From positions 3,800,714-3,864,713 of the forward strand of contig NC_018393.1 in the NCBI RefSeq assembly GCF_000208865.1: a DNA stretch of 64,000 nt, read 5' to 3'. The notes under the pieces are model-generated. The model was not told the origin of the DNA. It saw nothing but the letters and a program-made list of their open reading frames with translations, and did not search any database. This document shows, piece after piece, positions 12,401 to 24,300 of this stretch. Position 1 is the stretch's first letter; each line of letters starts with the position of its first letter. The position numbers were made by a program, and so were the translations under genes. Source of the DNA: Neospora caninum Liverpool. Its lineage: Eukaryota; Apicomplexa; Conoidasida; Eucoccidiorida; Sarcocystidae.

Positions 12401-15400
12401 AAATCTTCCCAATTTGTTGAGCAGTCGGGAATGCAGCACACAGCCCTGCGGATGGCAGACAGAGAGAGTCAATCTGGCAACAGTTGGAGAGCTCACTGGA
12501 CGAAACGTCTAGCCATATGAGTGAATCCAAATGCCAATGCGCCGTGGGTGAAAAACCGTTTTTCTCCGGGGATGTTTCTGTCTCTTGCAGCCTCAACTCC
12601 GTCGCGAGGCGTCAGCAGTTCAGCCGAGCGTAGAGTGGATGGTGCAAGCCTCGCTCCAGAAGCTAGATTATCTCGTTAAACGGACAAAAGAAGTGAGTCT
12701 AGTGAAGACGTCCCATCTGTATCATAGAACTGGGGGAGGCAAAACCCTGTGAAGCCGGGAACAGGTGTCGATGCTCGTGGAAGGTAATTTGTGCAAGCAG
12801 GCACAAGAGGGAATTGGGGGTCAGTGGCGGTTCACGTACAACACAGCGCCATAACGATGAAATCACGTAACGTCAGAGTTGTTGAGTCGAAGAGGACGAT
12901 AATCGCGCGGTGTCAGACTTGACATTCCAGAGAGGAAAAGATCCCACATTCCCATAATGTACACTAGATACCCGGTTACATTGCCCCATTGCCGGGAAAC
13001 CGCCCACATGTTGTCCACTTCATTTCACTTACCCTCTTAATCGGCCCGTTTTCTCTGTTTTTCCTCCTGTTCTCCCATATCGGCTAGACACGCCCCTACG
13101 TGGTTCTTCAATAAACATCCCGACGTTGTACGAACTGTCGAGAGTATGCGAATTTACTCGCCACCGTAAAAATACGATATAGCATGGTTATGCCGAAGAT
13201 TGAGAACTGAGGAGACACGCGTACGTTTGAAGCGAGTGCACCTGTCGGATGGACAGCGAAGAGTGCTGTTCGCCGCGTTTTCGGCGCCTTACCACTCTGC
13301 CGTTGATAATTTGCACTTGTGTTACCCGCACACAACATAGTTGCGTGTTTCCGCGTGGTTTTACCGTTCGTCATTAGGGTTTGAAGCGAGAACAGCAGCG
13401 TCTGCAAGAAGAGACAGAGAAACAGGCGGAGCAAGCGGCGGATCACGCTCGACAGGTCGACAGCCTTCTGTCTCCTGGACCAGTGCCGCTGGAGAAATCC
13501 AGCGCATGTCACGAGCCCGAAGCAACTCCTGGAAACGACGACCGCTCTCCTTCGGACTCCAGCATCCCCCAGATGGCTGAAGATGCTTGTGTCTGCCCGG
13601 TCTTCGATTATCTGCCACCGGCCTCTCCAGGCAGAGAAACTGGACTCGCGCGTAAGCGTACCATGGAGGAATCTGAGAAGTTCGAGTCCCCCTCGGAAAC
13701 TCAGAGAGAGGCAAACGGCCAGTCGACAGTCCTCGCACACATCTCAGAAGTGCCCAGCTCTTCCGATGTCTCGTCTGGGCACGTAGCCGACTCCCCAGAG
13801 AGGTTCGACGGTCAGCAGACCAATGAGGCACAAAATGGATTGCGCGACGAGATGGGAGGCACCACAGAGGAGATCCAACGAGACGTAAATACAAGCGCCT
13901 TCGCTCCGTCCTTCCCCATCCGGGAAGAAGACGAAGGCAAACTGCTGTCGGACAAAGAAACTCTTGGAGACACGGAGTGGCAAGAACTTTCGGCAAAGCA
14001 CGAAGACTGCAGCGAGCTCGAGGCCAGCACAGAAAAAGAGAACACCAGGGGTGACCGTGAGGACTTGCAGCGCAGAGATGACTCCTTTCGGCCGCATGGT
14101 GAAACCGGTATACAATCGGACCATGAAAGGGACAACTGGTGTCTGGGACACACTCCCGCTCCCGACCGAGCATCTCCGGTTCCAGCGGGTTTTGCCTTCT
14201 TCCCCTCCGAAGAAGCAGGCGCGATGCAACAGCCCAGCAGAGTCGAAAATCATGCAGCCCAACACACGTTTGAGCCTCGGCTGAACGAGGCACGGCCAGT
14301 CACAGATGGTGGCAAAATTGACGGGATTGAGAACGGTTCTGAAGAGGAGGCAATTGCAGGCGAGCACAACAGAGTGGCAGAAGAGCGGACCGAACCCGGT
14401 AGGCTTCCTGCGGAAGGGGTGCCCACAGAGGAAGTGCCAAGCCAAAGCAATGTCTCTTCAACGCCACCGGAAGAGAAGTGCGCAGAGGCACCTCGAGGTC
14501 CCGCGACACCTGAAAGCGACGACCCCCTCGGCTCAGAAACACCCTCTGGTCCACAAGGATCTGAAATCAACGTCGCCGAAGGGGACGACGGCGAAGCACT
14601 CGGTGCGTGTGTACCAGAGCAACCCGAACCAAATGGAGTAGGGGTGGCGGTCGTGTCTCCAGCTGAGCAAAGCCTCGCTCCCGAGTTACCTTCTGCTCAA
14701 ACGGCGCAGTTGACGGCACGTGAAGCCGAGATGGTAGAGTCGCCATTAGGCGTTACGCTCGCCGTTGAACCCGCACGGAACCGAGAATCAGAGGGTAGGG
14801 ACGCAGGCCATGCAGCTCGCGAAAGCGACAGCGACTCCGGAGGCTCCCCAGAGCCGCACCCGCAAGGGACAGGAAGGGCAGCTGAAGATGTCTGCAAGGA
14901 GGAACGTGCAGAAACCCACAGCATTCCGACGGGTGCCTCGCTGTCCCGCTTGTCCCGTCCTGCATTTTCGTCAAGCGATCCAGGCGCAGATGACCAGGAT
15001 TCCTCTCAGCCGAAAGACCTGGGGCTCGATCTCGATTCACGCGCGAAACCCGCAGAACAGGAGAGCGCCGCTGACCTTGCTCTCGAGAGGTCAGACCGAA
15101 CGCCCGAAAGTCGTGCAGGAAGGGCTGTCCCTGCCGAAGACACGCAGCTGGGCCCCTCCAACTCCGATCAACAGACGCCTGAGCCAGTTGGGAGCAGTGC
15201 AGAAAAGACTGTGCAGGAGCAGTCTTCACAGGAAAACGTCGGAGAGCCGGAAGAAACGTTGGCGTCTCTGCCTTTACAAGAGGCGCCCGAGACGGGATCG
15301 TCATCGCCTCCGAGAGCGACAGCCAGGCCAGTTGACGGAGAAGCAGCCGACGATGACGGGCGAGCAGTGCGTATCGCAGTGTCTCTCTGCGTTGCTTCCA

Positions 15401-15951
15401 GTTCAAAAGGAGCAGTAGGCGAGGGCGGGAACCACTGCGGCGACGAGGAGATAGACGCCGGCGAATCAGGACATCGAGCTGAGCACGTGCATTCTACTGT
15501 TAAGGCGGCCCTGGCGGAATCGACGGGCCAGGGCCCACCCTCTGGAGGTTCCGGTGATCCTACGTTCGGTGAAGCGCCCGGCAACTTGGATTCCCAAAGT
15601 GGCGGCGTGCTGGATGCTGAAGCGCAGCAGTTGAGCGCCACTTCGGGGCCCATAACTTTGTCTGCTGAAGTAGGGGGAGCACACGGAAACACTGAGAAAT
15701 GTGGCGGAGACGGCAAGGTAGAAGGCCTTGATGAGGGCTGTTCAGGCTCACTGCCAGGCGAGAACGGTAGTTTGGAAACGCCTGAGGCAGACCGAGATCC
15801 GGCCACAGGGGGAAGTCCTGAACGAACTGCAGATGTAGACGCCACTGTCGAGCCGCAGGACTTGCTGCACAACAGACAAGCGAATGATCCGGGATCAACC
15901 GAATCAGAGGCTGTAGACGTAGTGTCGGAGGCCTCGGCTGAAACTTGTTGA
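6465..15951 (+). CDS. Outer dynein arm docking complex subunit, ODA1/CCDC114/CCDC63 family, with long disordered tail
   Basis: Thirteen exons with continuous phase give 1,294 residues: 6465-6528, 7408-7568, 7939-8038, 8705-8790, 9138-9260, 9627-9698, 9850-9959, 10464-10519, 11008-11189, 11395-11448, 11994-12194, 12591-12692, 13378-15951. Residues 1-437 are a coiled coil with signatures of the DC2 docking subunit: RFQIMDAERKTTYE near residue 18, IENRLDQAMIKLNEAQSIRS around 130-150, DYEELLALSHDA near 185, ATGVSDVNEVIQKFL near 285, and YEKNCQLLVELQAGVEHL around 380. In the family this protein anchors outer dynein arms to doublet microtubules; in coccidia only microgametes are flagellated, so gamete-stage expression is expected. 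Exon 13 adds about 857 residues rich in Glu, Ser, Pro, Gly and Ala with no predicted fold, absent from family members I know. Exon 9 is taken from the AAG acceptor at 11006-11007 because phase requires it. Confidence 0.88.
8641..8654 (+). repeat. Poly-C tract, 14 bases
   Basis: A run of 14 C follows TTTTA in the intron before exon 4 of the dynein-docking gene. It lies about 50 bases upstream of the exon 4 acceptor and may add to the pyrimidine-rich stretch. Its length is liable to replication slippage or sequencing error. Confidence 0.9.
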
Positions 15952-18396
15952 ATGAGTTTTGAGGAACGGGAGTGGCAGAAAAAGGGTCTACATACCTCTA
16001 AGTCCGGCGCCTCTAGTTCGGTGGTGTCGCCAGGACAGCGGTAGTGCACTCGGAGATTTCTGCAAGAAGCTGTTACCTCAGCGAAAGCTGGTGCCCAGGT
16101 TCCACACATGCTCCCTTATTCATCCAAGCCTGCCGCACAAGTCTGCGACACGAATAATGTCTCCTCAAAATTCGGAACCACGCACTGAACGAGCGCTGGG
16201 CTTGTTGGATATGACGCTTACCCCGAAGCCATATAGTTGTTGAAAAAGACGGAAGCATGGGGTGGCTGAACCTCACAATGTGGTTTCTAAGAGACGTCAT
16301 GGTACACAGTGTGCGCGCCAAACGTTATGGTTACGAGAGTAAAATACGGCGAAGGTCCCAAATCGAGGTAGAACACAGCAGTTTCTTTGGAAGGAATTCT
16401 TCACGTGCAAATATTATTTTTTGACTGGCCCAGTATTCGAACGAGGAGAACAGGATTGCCATGGGCATGTTGGTCGCAAAGTAACTGAAATTATCCTACC
16501 TTTCGACGCGAATGGTGCTTCGGGGTTCTGACACATCATTCACAACTCGAGAGGCACTTCCCAAAACCACAGCTTCGTAATCTCAATGGTTCGCGATAGA
16601 ACCGTAACACAGTGACATTTACACAGTTCAACCCGGTTTTATTTAACTCAGTTAATTGGTGTTAGGTCTCGTCACGGGTCACACGTCTCAATGACAGCGT
16701 GCCCCTTCGAAAACAGGTTGAAGGATTTGACACAGTTTCTTAGTCCTCTATGACGAAAAAAGGCAAAGTAGTCAAGGGACCCTACACGACTGGCAGGGAG
16801 TTCTTCTAGCGGCCGGGAAGATCACCCAGCTGAACAGTTAAGGCACTAATGCCATCCCTTTCGTATTACGGAATATTCCACGAGCCTCCCGAGAACCGTC
16901 GTGGAAGCATGGCCTAAACAGAACAATGAGCTTTGCTACACGAGACGGCGCGACGCAAACAGCTGTTACAAGCAGGATGTGAGTACTTGCCTTGGATCCC
17001 CGTCACCAAACGTGCAGTGACGCTTTAAATGGTGGCAAGTGTGACATCGTGCCTTGCAAAATTAGCATTCGCCTCGCCAGAGAAGAATTGCGACGACTCA
17101 ACTCCTTGAAATACTGTTGCGCTCTCTTTCAGCACGCCCAGTAGTGTTGGATACCAGTTCTACAAGCTGTGTCGGTTGCGCCGAGGCTGAAAGTTACCGC
17201 GTCGTTTCATTTCTCCTCTAAACGCGTTTCTTCTCGCTGGTGATCGCCGCATTCTAACTCAACCGGGTAGCCTTCACAGGCGCGTCTGTATAGCGACCAG
17301 ACTACATATATGGCGGGAAAGGATATTGCAGGGAACATCCCGTTGCACGCAGAGATCCTGCCACGAAAGCTTGCTTCTGACGGGTGCCTGCATCCTCCTC
17401 TCGTGAAGGGCGAGTGAAACCAACAATGACTTCTAGAATCCAGCGGGGTCGCCGCCCTCCGAGTCTGGGAAAAGTTCAGAGACACTCCGGTCGCACTTGA
17501 CAGACTCGCCCCCAGCCTTCACTACAGATGCGCCATGGCGTCAGATAGCGCTATTCACAGCGTGAACAAAAGACCAAAAATCCCGACTACTTCAAGGCCG
17601 TGTTTCTAAAACCCAACCTGTTTTGGTTTTTCTGAGAAAGAGCAATTAGAAAATGCACCGCTTCACCCGTCAGCGCCGTCTCCCGGGCGTGTCTCCTCCC
17701 AGGGCACCTTTTCGCACACGCTGTGCAGACTGCATGTGCGTTTGACCGCCCGAAAATCCGAGCCATTCACGATATGATCTGAGAGGCCAGCTCGTGTTTG
17801 TTTTCGAGGGTGATCTGCGCGACTTTTCTGGTCATACACCGAGGTCCCGTCTTCTCATAGAGTCGCATCAAAAGCGTCCTCTCGTACGCAAGCCGCTTTG
17901 CCCCCGCGCAAGGTCGCTTGCAAGACGTGTGAGGGAGAGAAATGGGCTTTCTCATTCTCTGGGATGTTGAGGCAGGAAACCAGCAAAAAGCGCCGACATC
18001 TCCGACTGTTTTTGTCTCAAGAGTTTTCCCGAGCTTTCCGTTCTGTGTCCTCCGTCGACAATCCCCCCACTGCTCGGAGGACCGGCCTCGTTCCTCCTCT
18101 CGACTCAACCGTGCCTGTGCCTCCGTGTTTTCTACCCGCCGCAGTACGATTCCATGCAATTCTCTTTTTACACAGTGGATCTGCCTCGCCTCTTCCACAG
18201 CATTGTCTTTTCCGTTTCCTGTCTTCGTCTCGGACCGGGCCGCCGCAGGCTTCTGCCGTGACGATGCTACTGCCCTCCAGCGAGAACAAGGTCCACAGCT
18301 GCTGCACGTGAACACCGCACCTGTTTGTTCGCTTGCTAGCATGAGTCTCCCCATCGAAGTGTGAACCGCAACACATGTCTACGTGGAAAAGAGCCC
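15952..18396. other. Intergenic region between two plus-strand genes
   Basis: The first part should be the 3' untranslated region of the dynein-docking gene and the last few hundred bases the promoter and leader of the RAP-like gene. Short frames on both strands (for example minus 17207-17485 and 17767-18354) lack motifs or splice context. No RNA gene or repeat is seen. Confidence 0.5.
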
Positions 18397-21300
18397 ATGG
18401 CAAAGTCCGTGGTTGCCGGTCTCCCATCGCGCCCCTGGGGCCAGCGTCGTCGCATGGCACTCCACCGCGGTGCTGGTGGCGCCACCATTGGGAGATTCCT
18501 TTTGGATGTAGACAGGCGCTGTCCCTTCTGCGAGTCCCTTCTTGCGGTCTGTGCCTCTTCCCGCATGCTCTTTGCTTGTTCTCCCCTCCACAGTGCACCT
18601 GTATCTGCCCACGTCTCTTCTCACGGGTCTGAAGGAATTCCCGTTCTCACCGAGCAAAGGGCCGTCCCAGACACACGTACCTATCCTGGTCCAATCGGAA
18701 ATCGCCCCACGCAGAGGCGCACGACTTTCCCTTCTCGCGCTCCGCCCACTTTGCTCCCTGGACCCAGCCCGGGGCGTCCTGCAGACTTCCCAATGCAAAC
18801 GCGTGGTTCTTTCGGCGCAGCTTCTCGATCGCCCGCTCCTCCCAGAAGCTGTTTCGAGGGGCTCACGGGGACCGCTCCTGCAACTCCCGCTCGCCCCCCC
18901 TTCTCCTTTTCTGGATTCCAAATTCGCTCCAAATGCGACGTCGCTGCGTTGCCGCCCTGGAAGCGATGGCTGCCGAAACACCGAGCCCGTTTGGGCCACA
19001 TGGCTGCCACAGAGGGGAGCGAAGGGGGGGAATCCTCGGCCACTGTCGCGCCGGCGGCGGACATTCGGGGACTTCTTCTTCTTGCAAATGCTTCTCTCGT
19101 TCACAGGATTCAAAGCCTTCAGCGCAGCGGCCAGCTGCATCTCCGGAGATTGCCGGAGGTCCAGGCGCAACTCGAGGGGGGAAGGAAAAAGCACGCGGCG
19201 GGACCAGCACGGAACCTCGCGCCCCTCCAAGAGAGCTTGAAAGACGGCGACGGCACTGGCTGGGCGGCGCCTGACGAGCGACCGAGACAGCGCCTGACTC
19301 GCCGGAGCGGAGAGGTTCGAGGAGGCAACACACCGACGGTCACGAAGACTGAGGCGAGGTATCTTCACGAGACCGACGAGAGGGAAGCGTCTGCAGACGG
19401 ACAGGCAGAAGGCGTAGTTCCCCACTCGTTAACTTCGTCTCCTGCGCCTACTTCTGCGTCGCCCTCTCCTTCTCCTTTCTTTGTAGTCCTTCGTCCAGGC
19501 AGGCCGGGTGGTGCCGAGACGCGCCACTCGCCGGTCCTCTTGCCAAACTTCCGTTCCCTTCTACAAGCTGCCTGCGTTCCAGCTTCTCTTTCGTCTCCCT
19601 CTGAGTCTCCACGGTATCCCTCGGCTGCGGGAGCAGTTCTCGTTGCGGGGCACTTGGCGGAGTATATCACAGAGGTTGTCCCCTTTCTTCCGGAGCTGGC
19701 GGCGTCGAGTAGGTCTTCTGTCAGTGACGATGAAGAAGGGGCTGTCGCCGCAAGTGTCCTGCGGGCGCTGTTGATTCAAGCGTCTGCCTTCCTCGGCCAC
19801 TCGCCGTCGAGCTTCCACGCGCTGTCGGTCCTCATGGCCTTTTCCGCGCTCAGTCCGGCCCTCCCCTTTGAGTGTCAGCAAATGCCGTACCTTCTGGAGC
19901 AGGCACGGCATCAAAAACAACTACGAAAGCTCCAACCCGTCATCTCCCACCCGTCGGCGAAACGCCTGTTCGCCGAGCTCCTCCGCATTTGCTGCGACGC
20001 AAGACAGTCGGACCAAGTCGCCGCTCCTGCGGGCCCGGAGCGAGACGGAGAAGAGGCCGAAACGAACCGTCTGGCGCCTCCACAGCCCAACCAGAGCGGT
20101 CTCGCTCGGACGCTTTCGGCTTCTGAAGCCTTTTCCGTGTCGCCGGAGGCTCTGCGCCTTCCTCCGATAGACGACTCTGCCGTTCTTCCGCTGCTCGAGG
20201 CCTACTGGCGCTTGGAACTCCGCCGGCCTGATATCCTCACATCGCTCTTGAACTGTGTGGCTTTCGAACACCTTTGGATCGACGAGAGACAACTCGTGCG
20301 TCTCTGTTCGTGCCTCGCTTTCTACGAACGCCCGGGTCTTGATGCGGCGGTCGCTCTGGCGGCTCACCGGAACAAGACTCGTGAGGCGAGTCTGCGTGGC
20401 CCGCTGGGGAAAGCTGAGCGTGACGCCGTGTCCAGCGCGGCGGCTCTCAAAGGGGACACCACACTCTATGGAAACTTGGACGGAACGCAAGAGCAGCTGA
20501 GGGGCTACCTTGCCGCAGCAGTTCTTCGAATATTCGATTTGGCGGGGGTTCGGTTAGCGGAACGCTTCTCTTTCTTTTCGGACGATGATATCGGGGACCT
20601 CTGTCGAGCTCTGGTGCGGCTGAAGCGCAATCACGACAAGCTGCGTGAGCGTCAAGCGCGTCAGGGACCGGGGGATGGACGCGCGTTGCTCCAGCGAGAA
20701 AACGGAAAAGAAAGCGGGAAGCAGGAGCACGGCAGAGGAAACCGCAGAGACTCGTGGGACGCCGGTCGCAGACAAGCAAGCAAGGCCGGCCCTGTCGCGC
20801 ATCTGCACGACTCCCCGTGCCTCCCGCAGTTGGAACCCTTCACAGTGTATTTCAACGTCTGGAAGAGGCCCCTGGGGATGGCGCTCCAACGCTGCCTGCC
20901 TTTGACACTCCACGACTTTCGTTACTGGAATCTGATTGATGTGGGGGAGATGCTCGCCGAGTTCCAGACTCGCGAAAAGGACTGCGTTGGAGGCGGACTA
21001 GCAAGCTGTGAGCGATCCGACATCGCTCTGGCCGCCGGGTCCCAGTCGGGAGACTTGCCGGAAGTGCCGGGGCGGTTCGGCTACGTCGCTGCGGCGTACC
21101 CGGAGGAGTTTCGAGAGCCGCAAGGAGAAATGGAGAGTGAAGACCTCGCTCAGCGAATCGCGAGCGAGGTTTGGAAGTTCTCCATCATGATGCGCTTCGG
21201 ATACACTGGAAAGGCTTTGATGGTGAGCACCACCGACATGAGTGGTACCGAATGGTGGCCGTGAAATCCGTTATCGCCGCCAGTCCGAACGGGACGCGTC

Positions 21301-24300
21301 GAGTGGTTAGAGAAGGCAGTTTCGCAGCCACGGATTGGATGATACTTGGCCACAGAGCTCCTTTTCTGCGCGTTGGTGCGTCGTGGGCGAACCGCTCTCC
21401 CTGTAGCACTCCGTACGACTACCCGGGAGCTCGCCTCTGTTTGCCTATCTGCTTTTTGAAGGTGGGAAGCAGGCGGGAACTGCCTTGGTTTCCCAGTGTC
21501 CGCGTAGACCTTGCGAAGCTCTCAGTTCAGCTGGCAAGAGGAGCAGAGCTCCTCCAGGGGGGCTACGTCTCGGCGGTCATGTGTCGGAGGTGCGTCTCTT
21601 TAACGCATGTGTGCGCCTTCTCGTGCAGTAGGGTTGCAGCTGATTCTGTGTCTCTGGAACGTGCCTGGCAGGTTCTGCATAAGCTGGACGTTGGCGATCC
21701 CCGTACGCAAAAGAGTCTTCTGCGCCATGTGACGAAACTCTTCGGTTTCAGTTGGGCGGGGAACTTCTTTGCAGAACTCACTGTGGCAGCAGCAACTGCG
21801 GCCTATAAGGGTAAGGATACGAGGTTGATAACCGACGAGCAGAGGCGAGGACTCCCTCCTGGCATGCGGCCTTTCGACATGTCAGCGCCAGTGCAACTCG
21901 AGGCGCTGACGCCTCGATTAAACCGCCGCTGCGCCCAAAAGGCCGCGCGGGAACTCAGATCCGCCCCACGGGTGTAACACGCACAGCATACCGTCAACCC
22001 CAAACCGGGCTGGCCGGGGCTCGCTCGCTCTGGCAGTCCCAGATGTGCCATCCGTGGAGAGTTGGTCGCCATGTGTTTCTTCCTGGTGCGCTGCGCAAAC
22101 GACCGCGTATGAACGAACTGCACGTGATCGTGACAGAGAGTGCCGTGACGTTTCGGAATGGCCACGCAACCCAGATGGAATGGGTGCCTCGGCATTTGTG
22201 CGCGGATTCTCCTTTGCCGCAGCTGGGCTTCCCGTGGAGCGTCAGAAGAAAGGAGTCCACGTTGCAGGTTGGCGGCTCTACAACAACCTGGCGCTTTACC
22301 TTCTCCGGCCGATAGGCGTCGCTGACGCGCCGCTCATGGAGAGTCACTTAAATTCTGCAGGAGACGATGTTAGTGGCGAGCCGATTAGCGCAGCGGCGGA
22401 GGCCGAGGAAGAGGTTGTGGAGGAGAGCGAAGCCGATGCCTTGAATTTGGAAGACGAGGAAGAAGCTCAAGGAAGTACGCGGAACGGAGTCTCGGTCGGG
22501 GCGCGGTATGAATCACGACCCGGCGCTCCCGCGAGAAGAAAGCGGCGGATGCGACGGCTCATCGACACAGTGTCCTCCCCGCTCCTCTGCTGTGAGATTG
22601 CCGCAGCGTTTGCGCGCCTTGGCGTGACGCAAGCATCCTTGCTGCATGCAATCGTGGAAAGAGCCGAGATAGAAGGACGCGGATGGATGCATCTGCAGCA
22701 TCTTATTTCCCTAGCGCGGTAGGATTACCGGGGAAAGAATGGGAAAGACGCTATGCACTCTCCGGGATGCAGTTGCCACATGTGAAACCTTGAGAGCTAC
22801 GCCAGTGAAACATGCTTCACGGGCATTAAGCGATTTTTGCAGATAGGCGTTTTATCATAGGCACATGGAACCGTGTAGCCCTAAACGGTGTGAAGAGAAA
22901 TCTGCCCTCCTGGCTCTGCATGAGTGGGGGGGGAAACGAATCGTTTAACGATCACGTAGTCAGGAGTCGAGGACGGTCGAGCTTTGCGTGTCCGTGGGTT
23001 TCAGTATAAAGCTGCGGGGGGGGGGGGGGCTGTCGCACGGTGCGCGCTGCAAGTCGCTCGCTGAGTAAGGACGCGATTCACGTTTCGCCGGCTTCTCAGT
23101 AGAAATGGGCGACACTTCGGGTTGAATCGAAGCTCGGGCACATATAGGGCTGCTCACTGCCGGAGACACCGTGTGGAAAAGGAAGTTGAATTCATTTGCT
23201 GTTCCGGGTATACCTCAAAGGTTGGTTCCCACCCCGAGACGTGAACGTGGACCCTTCTCCTCACTGTGCCGTACCTGTTATTTGCCTGTTTCAGAGACAT
23301 GCAGGAGGTGTCCGTACACTCAGAACGTCTGCTGGCTATGCTGCTGGACGCAGAGCGCCAAAAGGTCGAGCTACCCACTTGCAGTCCGGCGGCTCTGGCT
23401 CTCCTGCCTCTTCTCCTTGGCCGCATTCGCGGATGCCGACCAGTCCACATGCCAACTCTGTTGCGTCTGCATAAGCTTCTCCTGGACGAAACGTAAGTTC
23501 TGACAGACACCCGTTGCGTGCTAACGTGAGCTATCCCTGCTGGGCTGTAGCGGCTACACGGCCGTGTGTGCATCCTTGGGTATGTGCGCGGTTCAGTTGG
23601 GTCGCTGGAGGAGACGCATTGCATCAAGCAGAGCTGTACTCGAGAGTTTACGCAGAGCGGTGGAGGGTTGGGTCGGCCGGCGAGGCCTGACGAAGGGTCT
23701 ACGAGGTTGTGCGGCTGGTCCTCGGCAACTACGGAGAAACTGTGGAGCTATTCTTCATGTTGTGGTAAATGGTGAACCCGAATACGTACGGGGTGGAGCA
23801 GGGACGACGTTACAGCGAGAAGCATTGGAGTGTGACATCACGTCCCCCGTCTCCGCAGATACCTCACATCGGCCTCTAACCACGCTGTTCATTGCAGCAG
23901 GCTGCACTTTTGTCGAAGGCTCCTTCCGTGTGTCCACAAAAGAAATACAGTATCTACGGTGTTCTATATTCTCCCGAGTCCCTTTTCTTCCCTTTGTCAT
24001 GTCGTTTCTGACAGCAATCCTTTGCAGACGGCGCCTGACTTCTTCAGTGACAAGGATGTCGATTGGCACAAAACACTACAGGCGGCGGCTCAGTACATCG
24101 CTGCGGGCGACCGTGCGAACAGACCTAGTGAGGAGAGACCAGAAGAACGGGACCTCGGAGAGAACAAAGCGGTGGATTGCGAGGGTTCGCCTCCGCCCCA
24201 AACGGCCCTTCGGTCGCCGGCTGAGGTGCGTGGCGGTTTGAGTTCTTCAACACATGACTCGCGCACCGCCTGCTCCGGCTCTTCCTATGTGTCAGCCTGC

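Noticed and set aside
13361..14293. Minus-strand frame of 310 codons
   Set aside because: It is the complement of the Glu/Ser-rich final exon of the dynein-docking gene and has no independent feature.
18379..19425. Minus-strand frame of 348 codons
   Set aside because: Shadow of the GC-rich first exon of the RAP-like gene; Arg/Ser-rich without motifs.
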